From positions 51,316,841 through 51,380,840 of the forward strand of contig NC_088206.1 in assembly GCF_037126465.1 (NCBI RefSeq): a stretch of DNA of 64,000 nt, given 5' to 3'. Source of the DNA: Ornithodoros turicata. Its lineage: Eukaryota > Arthropoda > Arachnida > Ixodida > Argasidae. The notes under the pieces are model-generated. The model was not told the DNA's origin. It did not search any database and worked only from the letters and a program-made list of their open reading frames with translations. Below, piece after piece: positions 23,648-34,700 of this stretch (position 1 is its first letter; every line of letters starts with the position of its first letter). The position numbers and the translations under genes were made by a program.

Positions 23648-25234
23648 ATAGGAGCTCTTGCATGCGCACTTGTGCGAGTCGTCTTTTCTATTACATCCAG
23701 TGATTTTAAAATTCCTCTCAGGCTTAGGAGAAACATAGTTTCTTCATCATCGATGTCAATGTGAGGCCTTGGGCACTTGCTTCCACTCTGCATATTTTGG
23801 GTTGCAGAGCTTAAAATCTGGATCAGGCTGTTGTCCTCGGAGTTCTTCCTTTTTTTGGGCCCGGGCCTTTCCGGTGGAGGTGTTGGTGTTTCATTTCGCT
23901 TTTCCTGGCCTCTCAGGAGCGCAAATGTCGCAGACGGAGAGAATGGACCATCTGTGCTTTCCTAAACACCACATGTTATATGTCATAAAAGGCTATACCA
24001 CAGTAGGCAGTTCTAGACAGCAAGACACAGAAATTCAATGTTGTCCCCATATTTTAATTTAACTTTAAGTTGAATTAAGCTTATCTCAGGTGGTTATCTT
24101 GTGGTCTATTTTTGAAGCGTGATGTGGGCAAGCTAACGCTTGTCCCATTCTACAGTTGGCGATATATTCACCTATAGAGATAAGGCAACACGTGCATGCA
24201 CACAGAAAAGAAAAAAAAAATGTCGCAGCTGGATGTGTATTTATGGTATTTACACAGTCGACCCACCGAGCACTGTTTTAATCCATCTGTCTCAATTGCA
24301 AACCCGGTACTTAACTTGAACAACCATGCATAATACACCCTTATATTATATACCCTTATGAAAAAAGTTTTCCAGATTGTATACAAACTGTATACAAAAT
24401 CCTGGGTTGGGTGGATTAAAGGTATATACATATTGTATACAGCTCCAATCCAGTTTCTTCTAAGAAATGGGCGCGGGAGTAGTTACAAATTAGGTAGCCA
24501 AAATGTATACAAACTGGAAAGGAAATTGTATAGAACTTGTATACATATTAGTTACAAATTCTAAAGTGGCTGTATACAGTAAGACGTATACACATATGGA
24601 GCATTTATCTGGCTTCAGTGTGGTTCCTTTCAATAATTGGTGATGAAAAAAATTGGATGGCAAATTTGAATAGAGGCTGGAAACGATATTTTATAGAAAC
24701 TAAAAACAATATTAGGTAGGAATTTGAGAGCATATTACAAGTCGTATAGAATATGAATAGAATCTCGTTTCATTTTCGATGCAGCTTCGACAACTGGTTG
24801 ACTACGCATTGTTTGCGCCGCCTAGGCGATGGGAGGAGGAGTGTCGTTGGGAGGAACCCGAGAGGTCTGCCTTCCTGATTAGGCGGCATGTTTCTCGGGA
24901 AGGGAAAGGTGGTGGAGAGGAGGAGAGGAAAGGGTGAAGTGGAAGACCGAGCGGAATCCGCTCGGGGGGAGGATAGCTGCGTCCATGGGCCGACTTCAGG
25001 GGAACTGTGCCGGCATACGCCTATTACACGTCTGAGGGAAACCCAGGAAAAACCCCAGACGGCACAGCCGGCCCGCGGATTCAAGCCGCGGACCTCCCAG
25101 TCTCCAAGCGCACGCGTTACCGCTGCGCCGCCGGAGCTGGTAGGCGATGGGAGTAGCTCGAAAATCTTCTTTTGTATTTCAAAAACCGCCAAAAACATTT
25201 ATTTTACCGCCACATCCCACTACAAACAAGACAA

Positions 25235-25265
<31 letters not shown>

Positions 25266-28200
25266 ACTTAAGAAATACGTAAAATACACAAAAGGAAGAG
25301 GGAAACACCTGCACACGCACAAGCCTATGACGTCTTTGCAGAGGAACAAATACTGCTACAACGAAATGGCTAGGCCACATGTGGAGCCGTCTTAGCTCGA
25401 GATGCAACCACACGGGTGAGGAGAGCACGCATAGATTGTTATTTCGGTAGCGAATAACAGTCACTAAAATATTTCCTCCAACTGGTTAATATATTACTGC
25501 ATTAAGGAGTGTGTTTATTACTCAAATTACTCGAACTAACCCAGCACAATCTCCACACCTAATTAATGTGGTGCTGCACGTTACTCATGCATGGAGCCCG
25601 CCCCGTACTATACGATTAGCTACTGCTATCAGTGAGTTACACTTGGTTTAAACGATGGTATAGACAGTTGAAATAGGTACAAAAATTGTACTACCGCCCT
25701 GGTTTACCTTTTTATACATACGCTTTTTATACCTTTTCCTCTGACAGTGTAGAAGCAGCAGTTCGTCAAGTGCAACATTAAAAAGTACTAAACGGTAAAT
25801 GTTCACGTTGCCTGAAGTGATAAGTCACAATATTGCTATTAGCATTTGTATCCATATTCATACACGCACATGTCAAATGTATTAGTTGTTCTTCAAATAT
25901 ACAACAAAAAACAAGTAACAGATGTCCGTAAATAAGATCTTTCGGGGCAGCTAGTATTAGCTCTATAGAGACTGTATAGAGAATGTATACATTCTAGAGT
26001 CTGAAGTCTGTACAGAAACTGTGTACAGTTTACCAGTTAAAAACCCTATACAGCTTCTATCTATTTCCTATGCACAAGATTGACACGTACTAGACACGAT
26101 AGATAGATTCTCTATACGTCCTGTATAGAAACTAGAAAATTATTTTCATAAGGGTTCGTCGGACTGACAAAGATTGAGTTGAAAAATTCATCGTGCGCTA
26201 TCCTGTGGGAGCTCCATAGAGCGTAATGTTCGGTAATGTTTTCCGACGGTATAGCTCCTGAATTATCAATTATCGTTAATTTGAGTACTTCAGTACTGAG
26301 CTCTTCACATTGGTGGGGTGAAAAAGCGACCTTCACTTGAAAATTTCTGACTTAAACTCGCAAAAATTTACATAATTAAACTTACGTTACATGACATTTA
26401 CATCGGGAGGTGGCAAAGACCCAGTAAGAACAAATGCCGTTTACTGCATGAGGCTATAGGTCGATTAGTTGCTTCTTTTTTAATAATTCGATGGCACGTG
26501 CCATCGAATTATAACAAAAAAGAAAAAGAAAACTACTACTGTCCCGCATGTCTTGCAGACTTAACAATTCGGACTTCAGCACAGGGAGGAAAAAAACCGT
26601 GCACGGCGGTTTTCCTCGTGTGCTGAATTGTACAGTTTAAGTGAAGTACAGTTAGTGAAATCGCACAGTCAGTGAAAGATCAGAAAAGATCTTCCCGGAA
26701 CAGCGCCGCAAGCGGTACTGCCCCGACGACCTTGTTATCGGCCGCGCGTTCAAAGACACGGCCCACCCAGGGGCGGACCGCGTTATCAAGGGGCCCTTCT
26801 CCAAATATGAAGGACCGGCTCCCTTTCGCCTCCCTCCACCGCGAGAGATCCTTGCCCAAAGGCGAAAAGCGAAAGGCGACAGTTAGTGAATGAGATTGAA
26901 ATGACCATGGCCATTTCATGCTCCTTCACTCTTGTGCACGATACGTTGTATCAGATGTTTATAGAGCTTTCTCTTTAGAAGGTGAAGAAAAGTTGTTCTG
27001 CACGAGGCAGGAGAACAGATACCGGGGCAAGCTGGAAGAGTAGAATATTTCTGCTTGTCGTGGTGGACAGATAGCCGCGAAATTGTCCAAATTCTTTGTT
27101 CTCGCGTACGTGTATTTTACAAATGCTGAGCCCAGCACTACTGGAACACAAGTATGCAATTTTGGGATCACAGTACGGCCAACTGTACGACAAACAATGC
27201 ACGATACTCTGGTGCGTAGGTACATAACCTCAACCCGTGGCACATCAACAGTGATAAAAACGATTTTGAAGTCTCTGTCAATGTAAGGCGCTTGTGAAAG
27301 AATGGTCAATGGCATGGCCCATTAAATAAGAAATGGAGCAGTGAATTCTTTTTTTAGTACTGCATGTGCGTACATTGTGATGGGGTTCACAAGTCATAAA
27401 ATACTGCGGCTGAATAAATACTGAATAGGAACTAGTTACAAAACGGACAGAACTTTCTGTATAAAATCTGTATAGGGTGTTATTGTACAGAAATTGATAA
27501 GTGCTGGTTACAAAGTGGTTAGGAATTCCTGTATAGAAAATGTATACAGTGCGCTCAATAAATCCTGTATCCAGTTTTAATCTAGTTTCTATCTGCTAGA
27601 TTGGGACTGAATAGGCTGGATGCATCCTGGTTAAGACCTGTATACAAACTAGAAAATCATTTTCATAAGGGTACCCTTATATACCCTTAAGAGCTTGTTA
27701 GTATGGCATGTTCAGAATAGTTGCTACAACACCTGAACATTAAACACTATTTCTGATGTGATTTCTGTCCTGTTCGGCTTGTGTGCTATCTGTCGCTTGT
27801 ACAAAACCACATACATGACTGGAACCTGTCTCGGCAGTGCTCCTGCCATCTTCTACACTTGATGGTTCCTGAGTACGGCCTCCAAGACAGGAAAGCAACA
27901 AACCTCGGGCAAACACCATGATGTCACAACTTGTATGCCTCTCAACGAACAAGAGCTGCCACATTTACAGATGAAATTCTGCTGTTGTAAGCATGCTAGA
28001 AAACAAATACCTACTAGACACTTCATTCCCAACTTGTTCATGCCCATGCGAACTTGTGTCACCACTATACTGAATGCGAGAACACAAGGCTGCTGGTGGG
28101 CACGTTGTTTCCCCCTCCATTTGATCGGGACGCTGACACCTTCTTCGTCTTGAAAGAGAAATGAAGTAAGATTAAGGAATTACATTAGCTGGGGTTCACA

Positions 28201-29035
28201 TCGCTGCACACGGTATCTCCATGTTCTATCTTCTTCCTGTCCTGTCCTAACTGAATCCAAATTGAAGTACTTCAGCGCATGCACTCTTTGTGTGTCCTCA
28301 GTAGAAGAACCATAACATCTTTGTTTGGAACCCTAACCATGACAACCCGACGAATAATTGTGAAGAGAGACTTGGAGAATTTCAGACCTCGTCTGTGTCG
28401 GTTATCGTCCCGAGCCTCTGCGTTTTACCACCATGTATTCTAGTTACCAGCTTGCTTGCTATTTAGCAATACTCTCAATAACTGTAAAGTGTTGTGGCTG
28501 ATTACTTTATATTCTTGCGGTCGCTGCCGCGTGCACACATGCGCACAAAACGTGCAGCTGAGGAAACGCTCTGTAAACACAACGTCTCTCTATCTACCTA
28601 TTCGTAAACACGACGTGCCTTGAAGCGTGTGAAAAAAAGCACTGAAAACTATGTAGTGATAATGTGTTCGTACCTGCGTGGCCGTATGAACTCCTTTAGG
28701 AATTCCAGGCTGCCAAAAAGCGGCCAACTCGGCTTGTACAGCGCGGCGGTGGACATGCCGCTTCGCTTGTCCTCACAAGCCCGTAGCTCACGTGCGTATT
28801 TGTCTCTTATGTTTTTCCACGTTTTTGACAGTCGTGTGCTGTAAGTAAATGATGTCTGTACCGTCCATGCTGAAAAGAAACCGTGGCCACAGAAATGCAC
28901 CACTCCTCACCTGTCATCGACACTTCGCGTCCAATCGCAGCCCAGGCATTGTCACGCTTCAGGGCGTCCTTATAGTCCCCACGGGAACAGTCATACAGCC
29001 AAATCTTGACGCTGATCTTGACCAAAGTGCCAAAA
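23644..29035 (-). CDS. MADF-BESS domain protein, likely Harbinger partner (5' partial)
   Basis: Deduced exons on the minus strand: about 29035-28904, 28838-28674, 28148-28011, 27938-27815 and 23961-23644. All junctions are GT-AG and the joined frame stays open to a stop at 23644, about 291 residues. The first two exons form a MADF (Myb/SANT-like) domain: WLYDCSRGDYKDALKRDNAW, AAIGREVSMT, then SKTWKNIRDKYARELR and SWPLFGSLEFL. A basic Pro-rich linker (PERPGPKKRK) precedes IDIDDEETMFLLSLRGIL, which resembles a BESS motif. The donor of the first intron (GA|GTGGTG) is weak and a stronger CAG|GTGAGG six bases away breaks the frame, so that junction is less certain. The start codon was not found. 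AATAAA occurs on this strand at 23629-23624. The last intron is 3.85 kb and holds a TIR element and a SINE. Confidence 0.72.
24836..25140 (-). mobile_element. tRNA-derived SINE, family 2 (Ruka-like)
   Basis: Flanked by a perfect 13-bp duplication TAGGCGATGGGAG (24823-24835 and 25141-25153). Read on the minus strand it starts with a tRNA-like head: A box TGGCGCAGCGGTAACGCGTG, B box with GGCTTGAATCC in place of GGTTCGAATCC (a decayed B box). A C/T-rich tail with TCC repeats follows. Same family as 32848-33150 in the opposite orientation. tRNA-headed SINEs of this kind are known from ticks (Ruka); the family name is a suggestion from memory. Confidence 0.9.
25235..25261. repeat. (AG)n microsatellite
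   Basis: A pure AG run of about 27 bases. Confidence 0.95.
26195..26400 (+). repeat. Dispersed repeat, partner of 45569-45750
   Basis: Shared diverged blocks: tcaattatcgttaa/tcaattatcatgaa, a cttcacattggt-like block, and tttacataatta near the right edge. Both copies are in the same orientation, so it is part of an older repeat family. Confidence 0.6.
26686..26886 (+). other. Unidentified open frame, Pro/Arg-rich
   Basis: The frame reads KIFPEQRRKRYCPDDLVIGR and continues with GPFSKYEGPAPFRLPPPREI to a TAG at 26884. It has no ATG and extends a little upstream of 26686. The segment is clearly more GC-rich and better balanced than its AT-rich surroundings, as a retroposed or captured exon would be. 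I do not recognise the protein. Confidence 0.35.
26960..27315 (-). other. Anonymous open frame inside the TIR element
   Basis: A 118-codon open frame, including YIDRDFKIVFITVDVPRVEV, lies in the interior of the element at 24353-27671. It has no recognised motif. It may be a remnant of that element's protein or chance. Confidence 0.2.
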
Positions 29036-29963
29036 CTAATCCATGTGTGAAGAAATGTCTATGGCACGTGAATCAATTCTTATGGCATTTGGATTAAAAT
29101 GATTGGGAAAACCTGATGCTGGTACATGGCATTATATAACAAGGTATCAGCTCAAATCGAGGGCACTACGCAGAACTGTGCCCACTTTCCTGCATTTCAT
29201 AAGTATGAACAATTTCAGTGAATGTCACGAGTGATGAATGCAAAGCTGTATGAATTCATCCTTGGAAGCAAGCAACAATATGACAGAACAACCCCTGAGG
29301 GGTGCACACTAACATACAGCCTATAAAGCTTTGCTTGCAATGTAAACTTAAATGCTTTCTGCATATTTCATAATCTATGTAACAACAAACATAAACAGGA
29401 AACTCATAGCTAGCACATTAAGAGCATAATAGCCCTTATGGCAGTAGTAGTTGGCGTCTTCAAAACGTGGGTCGTGTGTGCTGGGTTCCATTATAGCAAC
29501 CTTTGTACCATCAACTGCACCTTAAAAAACAGAAAATACATAACTACCAGTGATGGCCAGTAGTTAACTACATGTAGTTTAACTACTAGTTAAACTACCT
29601 GATTGTAGTTAAAAAGTAGTTATCAACTACTTGCAGAAATGTAGTGGCAACTACTAGTTAAACTACTATTTTAAGTAGTTAACTACAGTAGTTAGGTTAC
29701 TGAAGGCGCCCACTACTTCCGATTTTGCCGCAACCTTTACGGCACGATTGTGCTTCCGACTTTTACCTTGAGCTACTTGTTTGATGAGAACGGAGGTGCA
29801 GAGCAATTGTGTCGTGCATGTGTACTAAATCTTCACTTTTAATGCTTTAAAACAGGTTGCTTTAAAACAATGTTTAAAATAGGTTGTTGAACGTACACCA
29901 TAGCTGATCTGTTCTGTTTCCCACCACTGTACTACCGCACATGCTTTATCTGTTGTTTTTTGT

Positions 29964-31998
29964 AACGTCCCAGTTTGATTCCAAAGCGTAAGGGTTTGTG
30001 TAGTTTGTTACAATCCTGTGAATGTGACCCTCTTGCACTTACTGAAACTTGGTTATCGCCGGATATAAGAGACAGTGAGCTGTTACCAGAGTGTCCTGGC
30101 TTTACCTTCTATCGCTGTGATGCATTCATCCCAGAATTACACAAATCACTACATCGTATATTTCACAAATTCCAAAATTCAAAGGTTATTCTTCTTGGTG
30201 ATTTCAACTACCCCTCAATTAATTGGAGATCCACCTCAGCCTCTGGCAGTGAAGAACGTTCTTTCATTGATTTGTGTGATTTGTTTGACCTTCATCAGGT
30301 GGTTCATGAACCCACCCGTGTAACTCCCACCTCATCAAACATCCTAGACCTAATCCTCCCTAACGACCCAGATATAGTAGGTTCTGTATTTTCTCCATGC
30401 GCCTTGAGTGACGACAAAGTGCTACACTTTACAATATCTGTCCCCAGCGTGCCCCGTCGTTCCTCGTGCAAACGCATAAGATTATACGATAAGGGTAACT
30501 ACGGCCAAATAAATTCTGAATTATCCAATTACTTGGCTAAGTTTCTCGCTAATTTTGAAGTAGGGACAGTCGCGGAAACTGATATTTATACAAATCCAAG
30601 ATTAATGCACTTATTGAAGCCTATATACACTCCATTCTCATCAAGACACATTGTCATGCCCCATGTTACAATCATGAAATCAAACTTCTTGCCCGTAAAA
30701 AGAAACGTCTGTACAGGCTTGCTAAGCGCTAAGTCTGCATCATCACTGCTAAAATATCAAGGGTGCGCCCGGAAATACAAATCATTGGTGACTTCTTCGA
30801 AACGCATGTTCTATAGCGAGAGCCTCGTTAACCTCTTGAAGCACAACCCCAAAGCATTCTACAAAGTTATAAACCCAATATCTTCATCGGTAAACATCCA
30901 ACTCAAAGATCATGATGGTAATTTTGTTAGAGATAACCAACGTTCTCTTATCCCCAATCTCTTATCTCCAATAACGCATTCGCAAGCGTGTTCACCAACG
31001 AAGACACAACTCCCCCTGCCGCGCCTCCCACATCCATTTTCAATAGCATGTCACCGATAGCGATATCTCCTGCTGGCATTGAAAAGATTATCTCTTCCAT
31101 CAAGGTTTCCTCCTCTGCTGGTTTCGATGGAATAAACAGCAAAATTCTTAAAAACACAAAGGCTCACTCGAGCAGATTTCTTGCTGCAATATTCCAGCAA
31201 TCACTTAATAGTTCATAGATGGGTAGAAATCCAGCGAACCGGTAGAGATGTACGAAGGGAGTTGCGTCAGGACAGAATATTTCGAACGGAGACTATTCTT
31301 CTTCTGAGCACCGTCCTCATCATTGGCATGGTTTAAAGGGACAATTCGCATGAACCTTTAAACACGTCACACCTAACCCTTTAAATACCATGCCAATGAT
31401 GAGGACGATCCCCAGAAAAAGAACAGTCTATGTTCGAAATATCGGCGACTTCTGTCCTGAGGCAACTCCCTTCCTACTTAATAGTTCAGTTCTGCCAGAA
31501 GACTGGCGTCGGGGAATGATAATACCAGTGCATAAAAGGGGTGTCACTCATTCACCGCTGAACTATAGACCAATCTCCATTACCAGCGTCCCCTGCAAAA
31601 TCATGGAACACATTATATATTCGCAGGTAATCAACTTCCTAGAGTCAAATGCTTACTTTTCCCTTTGCCAGCATGGCTTCCGTAAAAATTTCTCGTGTGA
31701 AACACAACTAGCTGGTTTTATCCACGACCTCCACACAAATATGGACAGTTCTACTCAAACAGATGCCATGTTCCTGGACTTTGCTAAAGCCTTTGATTCT
31801 GTACCGCACGCTAGATTAATGGTAAAACTCTCACAACTAGGCCTTGATGCACATGTTCTCTCCTGGATTCATATGTTCTTAACTGACCGCCTCCAGTCCA
31901 CTTTCGTGAACAACCATTCGTCGTCCTTTTGTCACGTATCATCTGGTGTCCCCCAGGGTATGGCCTTTGGGGTATGTGAATAAATAAATAAATACTGC
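29964..31998 (+). pseudogene. LINE fragment (CR1/Jockey group) inside the hAT element
   Basis: The first block (29975-31040) shows apurinic endonuclease motifs ALTETWLSPDI, VILLGDFNYPSINW and SNILDLILPND, with an internal deletion after FYRCDAF. The next blocks give the reverse transcriptase: SSIKVSSSAGFDGINSKILK, then after a MITE insertion LPEDWRRGMIIPVHK, QHGFRKNFSCETQL, LDFAKAFDSVPHARL and SSGVPQG. The sequence then jumps straight to an (AATA)n tail at about 31978-31998, so the YxDD box and the carboxyl half are deleted. The 5' end is truncated in the endonuclease domain. Confidence 0.88.
31216..31475. mobile_element. 260-bp foldback MITE within the LINE
   Basis: Flanked by a 13-bp direct repeat ACTTAATAGTTCA (31203-31215 and 31476-31488). 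Inside are inverted arms: gaagggagttgcgtcagg near 31255 faces cctgaggcaactcccttc near 31456, and cctcatcattggcatgg near 31317 faces the complement near 31390. Excising it with one repeat joins the LINE reading frame from SLNSS into VLPEDW. Thirteen base pairs is long for a DNA transposon duplication, so the mechanism is unclear. The motif tctgtcctgaggcaactc also occurs at 32832-33168 (split by a SINE). Confidence 0.75.
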
Positions 31999-32847
31999 TT
32001 GTCTAGTGAAGCCTCATTTGCTGTGAAATAATTCTGCAATTTAGTTTATCGCGTAGGCACAGAAAGAATTTCGCCGCAAGCTTTCTATTTGACGATCGTA
32101 GCAATGGCTTGAGCCAAATTTTATCATTGCTTGTGATTCATATTTAGGTCTCCAAGAACACTACAAGGGATTGGTGTTGATGGACAACGTTAAGTAGTTA
32201 TAGATGTAGTTAAACTACATTGCAGTAGTTAAAGAAGTAGTTTTAACTACTCCCCTGAAAAGTAGTTGAACTACTAGTTAAACTACTCAATCGCAAAGTA
32301 GTTAGTAGTTATAGTTAAACTACTGTAGAAGTAGTTAGTGGCCATCACTGATAACTACATAGGCGCACATTCATAAGTACACATGTAAGTATAGAGGAAA
32401 TACAATTCGCCCTAGCTGTGTTCTGAGACAATAAATTGTGCCACATTTAAGTGTGGCAGCTGTGAGTGACCCACTGTGGTGTGTTTCCAGTGGCCCACTG
32501 GAAACACTGACACTTTCAGAATGAAAATGTAAGGATAGTGAGGAATCTGGATAAATGAAATTTGGGAGTTTCCCATTTTTCCTGTCAGCAGAGTAGCCAA
32601 GTAACTCTGTCCGTCCATGAAACGTGACATTGAGAAGTCCATATAAATGAACTAACACTGCACTTCCATTGTAATGCATTTTCATCTATATGGCAATTTG
32701 TACAACATAAATACAACTACTTCTACTCTACTGTGAACCAATTCAAAAAATCAATATGCCCTACAGGAACGTGTAAGCTTACCCACACAGCCAGGGAAAC
32801 CTGCTATCTCGTAAAACCCTCGTAAAACCCTTCTGTCCTGAGGCAAC

Positions 32848-33150
32848 CACCAGCTCCGGTGGCGCAGCGGTAACGCGTGCGCTTGGAGACTGGGAGGTCC
32901 GCGGTTCGAATCCGCGGGCCGGCTGTGCCGTCTGGGGTTTTTCCTGGGTTTCCCTCAGATGTGTAATAGGCGTATGCCGGCACAGTTCCCCTGAAGTCGG
33001 CCCATGGACGCAGCTATCCTCCCCCCGAGCGGATTCCGCTCGGTCTTCCACTTCACCCTTTCCTCTCCATCACCTTTCCCTTCCCGAGAAACATGCCGCC
33101 TAATCAGGCAGGCAGACCTCTCGGGTTCCTCCCAACGACACTCCTCCTCC
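32848..33150 (+). mobile_element. tRNA-derived SINE, family 2 (Ruka-like)
   Basis: Flanked by a 12-bp duplication TCCTGAGGCAAC (32836-32847 and 33151-33162). The tRNA-like head has an A box TGGCGCAGCGGTAACGCGTG and an intact B box GGTTCGAATCC. The body matches the minus-strand copy at 24836-25140 closely. The tail is a short TCC repeat. It interrupts exon 2 of the Harbinger pseudogene. Confidence 0.93.
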
Positions 33151-34043
33151 TCCTGAGGCAACTCCCTTCCCTCGTTTTAATTGGAGCTTTTCGTCTTCCG
33201 TCGAGGGAAACCTCATGTATTTTGGTGCGAGTCTCATGATGATCGCAAGATTGACATCGTGGATCGCCTCAAACACAGCGTGTTTGCTGCACGCAAAATA
33301 TTCTTCATTGGTGAGATTGCCGAGAAATGCTCCGGTGGCTTAGAATCTTAATGCCATGAGCACTCTCTGTTCCACCGCCAATGTCGTCCTGCGCCAACGT
33401 TGTTCTGTGCAAAAGGAAAAATAATGAAACTCGATCACTTTAGAAACTTCTGAAGCACTTGAACTGATGGGAATCATGTAATTGTGCGCTTTCCGACTAG
33501 TGCTACACGAGAGTGCAGAATAAAACAACTCCATAGCTATGTACGTTTCTGTTTTCGCGATCACTGACACGCAGTCAACATTTTACGACTGCCGCGGCTA
33601 CAAATGCTATAAAACCATATAATGATTATCAGTTGGTCCTATCACATTGCGCTGTGCTTGGAATACATCGGCTTTCAAGTTGACTATAACGAGGGGAACA
33701 ATGCTCGTAAGTTTCAATGTTGTGAAAACACCGTAACATATACCTCTTTGAATGTCTTCGCGAACAGCGTCGCAAACTTCCTTGGCGGCATCCTTTGAAA
33801 GACGGAAGAGAGAAACGAACTGCTCCTCTGTGAGTGTGGTGAACGCGTCTTTATGGGCACGGAACGACCGGGACAATTCCTCTGAATCAACGCCTTGATC
33901 TTTAAGAAAAGCATGAACAAGCGCCATTTTGAACAACGAACGGCCCACAGTCTTGAGTAAGACAGATATCCCACATTAGACACGCTCCGATCTAACCCTG
34001 GGAACGAGGCTTAGACGGAAGTGAGCACAGTCTCGAACAACTG

Positions 34044-34086
34044 CGGGGGGGGGGGGGATACCACCCCGGACACCCCCCCCCCCCCC
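34044..34086. repeat. G-run/C-run hairpin
   Basis: A run of about 12-14 G, a spacer of roughly 20 bases, then a run of about 14 C, bounded by gc on both sides. The runs can pair as a GC stem or form G-quadruplex/i-motif structures. Homopolymer length may be unreliable in sequencing. Confidence 0.85.
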
Positions 34087-34106
34087 GCGCGTGTAATATG
34101 TACTGA

Positions 34107-34124
34107 CCTAACCTAACCTCACTA
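34107..34124. repeat. Short CCTAA (TTAGG) telomere-like repeat
   Basis: About three CCTAA units. Short enough to be chance, but the same motif forms a longer run at 61986-62027. Confidence 0.5.
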
Positions 34125-34305
34125 AGGAATTTGCAAATTACAGCGCAATTTATTACTAGCGTACGCGCGACTTCCGGTTAGCCCTGTTCCCAGGAGGGGG
34201 GTCCGATATGGGAATTTTGCAATTTCGCACAGTCTTGCGTCGGCTGACCTCCTCGCCCAACGGCTACGAAGGCCAGACGCCCGGCGACGGTGCAAGGCTG
34301 CGAGC

Positions 34306-34700
34306 AGCCGCCGGCTCTAAAGCGAAACGCACCGCCTCGAAAATATTGTCGCCACCGGCGTGCGAGCTCGGAAGATCTCTGATTGGCTACGCATTATATG
34401 TATAAATATTTGGATGCTGATTGGTCTCAAGAACTGGCGTCAGTTTCCTTCACGCTGATTGGGCGACAGTCATTTGATTGAGGCGCGCGTATCCAAACCA
34501 GCCGCCGGCTCTAAAGCGAAACGCACCGCCTCGAAAATATTGTCGCCACCGGCGTGCCAGCTCGGAAGACCTCTCATTGGTTGCGCATTATATGTATAAA
34601 TATTTGGATGCTCATTGGTCTAAAAAACTGGCGTCAGTTTCCTTCGCGCTGATTGGGCGAGAGTCATTTGAGTGAGGAGCGAGCATCCGAACGCGCGAAC
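34306..34700 (+). promoter_or_regulatory. 194-bp tandem duplication rich in inverted CCAAT boxes
   Basis: A block starting CCGGCTCTAAAGCGAAACGC occurs at about 34311 and again at 34505 (offset 194). Each copy contains several ATTGG (inverted CCAAT) motifs (gattggct, gattggtc, gattgggcg and their counterparts) and a TATA-like tatgtataaatatt. It lies 200-600 bp upstream of the two-exon gene at 34884 and reads like a duplicated promoter or enhancer. Function is inferred from motifs only. Confidence 0.5.

Larger units (their letters stand above)
24353..27671. mobile_element. TIR element with GTATAC-rich subterminal arrays
   Basis: Inverted ends CCCTTATGAAAA (left) and the same sequence read inward from the right, flanked by TA (24351-24352 and 27672-27673). 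The subterminal regions 24370-24600 and 27430-27660 are rich in short inverted motifs such as GTATACAAACTGTATAC. An additional right-end-like sequence (ttttcataagggtt) at about 26145-26160, preceded by similar arrays from 25970, suggests a second nested copy. It lies within the last intron of the MADF-BESS gene. Superfamily is not established; TA could be target or part of the end. Confidence 0.6.
29548..32350. mobile_element. hAT-type non-autonomous element
   Basis: Inverted ends CAGTGATGGCCA at both sides, flanked by a perfect 8-bp duplication ATAACTAC (29540-29547 and 32351-32358). The CAGTGxTGGCC end and the 8-bp duplication are diagnostic of hAT. Subterminal arrays of TAGTTAACTAC-like motifs fill 29560-29700 and 32190-32340. 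Its own core is under 1 kb; a LINE fragment occupies the centre. It sits in the intron of the pseudogene at 29405-33927. Confidence 0.92.
29405..33927 (-). pseudogene. Second HARBI1-type Harbinger gene, broken and incomplete
   Basis: Exon 1 (33927-33744) begins MALVHAFLKDQGVDSEEL and includes EEQFVSLFRLSKDAAKEV, ending at a GT donor. Exon 2 (33404-32783) continues WRRTTLAVEQRVLMALRF, then a TAA stop where relatives have Tyr/Phe before ATG (Ala-Thr-Gly). It then carries a SINE with target duplication, an 11-bp tandem duplication (GGTTTTACGAG) and a frameshift before AGFPGCVG. After a long intron exon 3 (29520-29405) completes the G/AVDGTKVAIMEP motif holding the first catalytic Asp, then HKGYYALNVLAM. 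Later exons with the second D and the E were not found. The intron contains a complete hAT-type element. Clearly non-functional. Confidence 0.78.

Noticed and set aside
24770..25271. 127- and 142-codon open frames on opposite strands
   Set aside because: They lie within a SINE; equivalent frames appear in the second copy at 32779-33161.
28904..28910. Use of the strong donor CAG|GTGAGG in MADF exon 1
   Set aside because: It puts the next exon out of frame with the conserved SKTWKNIRDKY block; the weaker GA|GTGGTG preserves it. Only transcripts can settle this.
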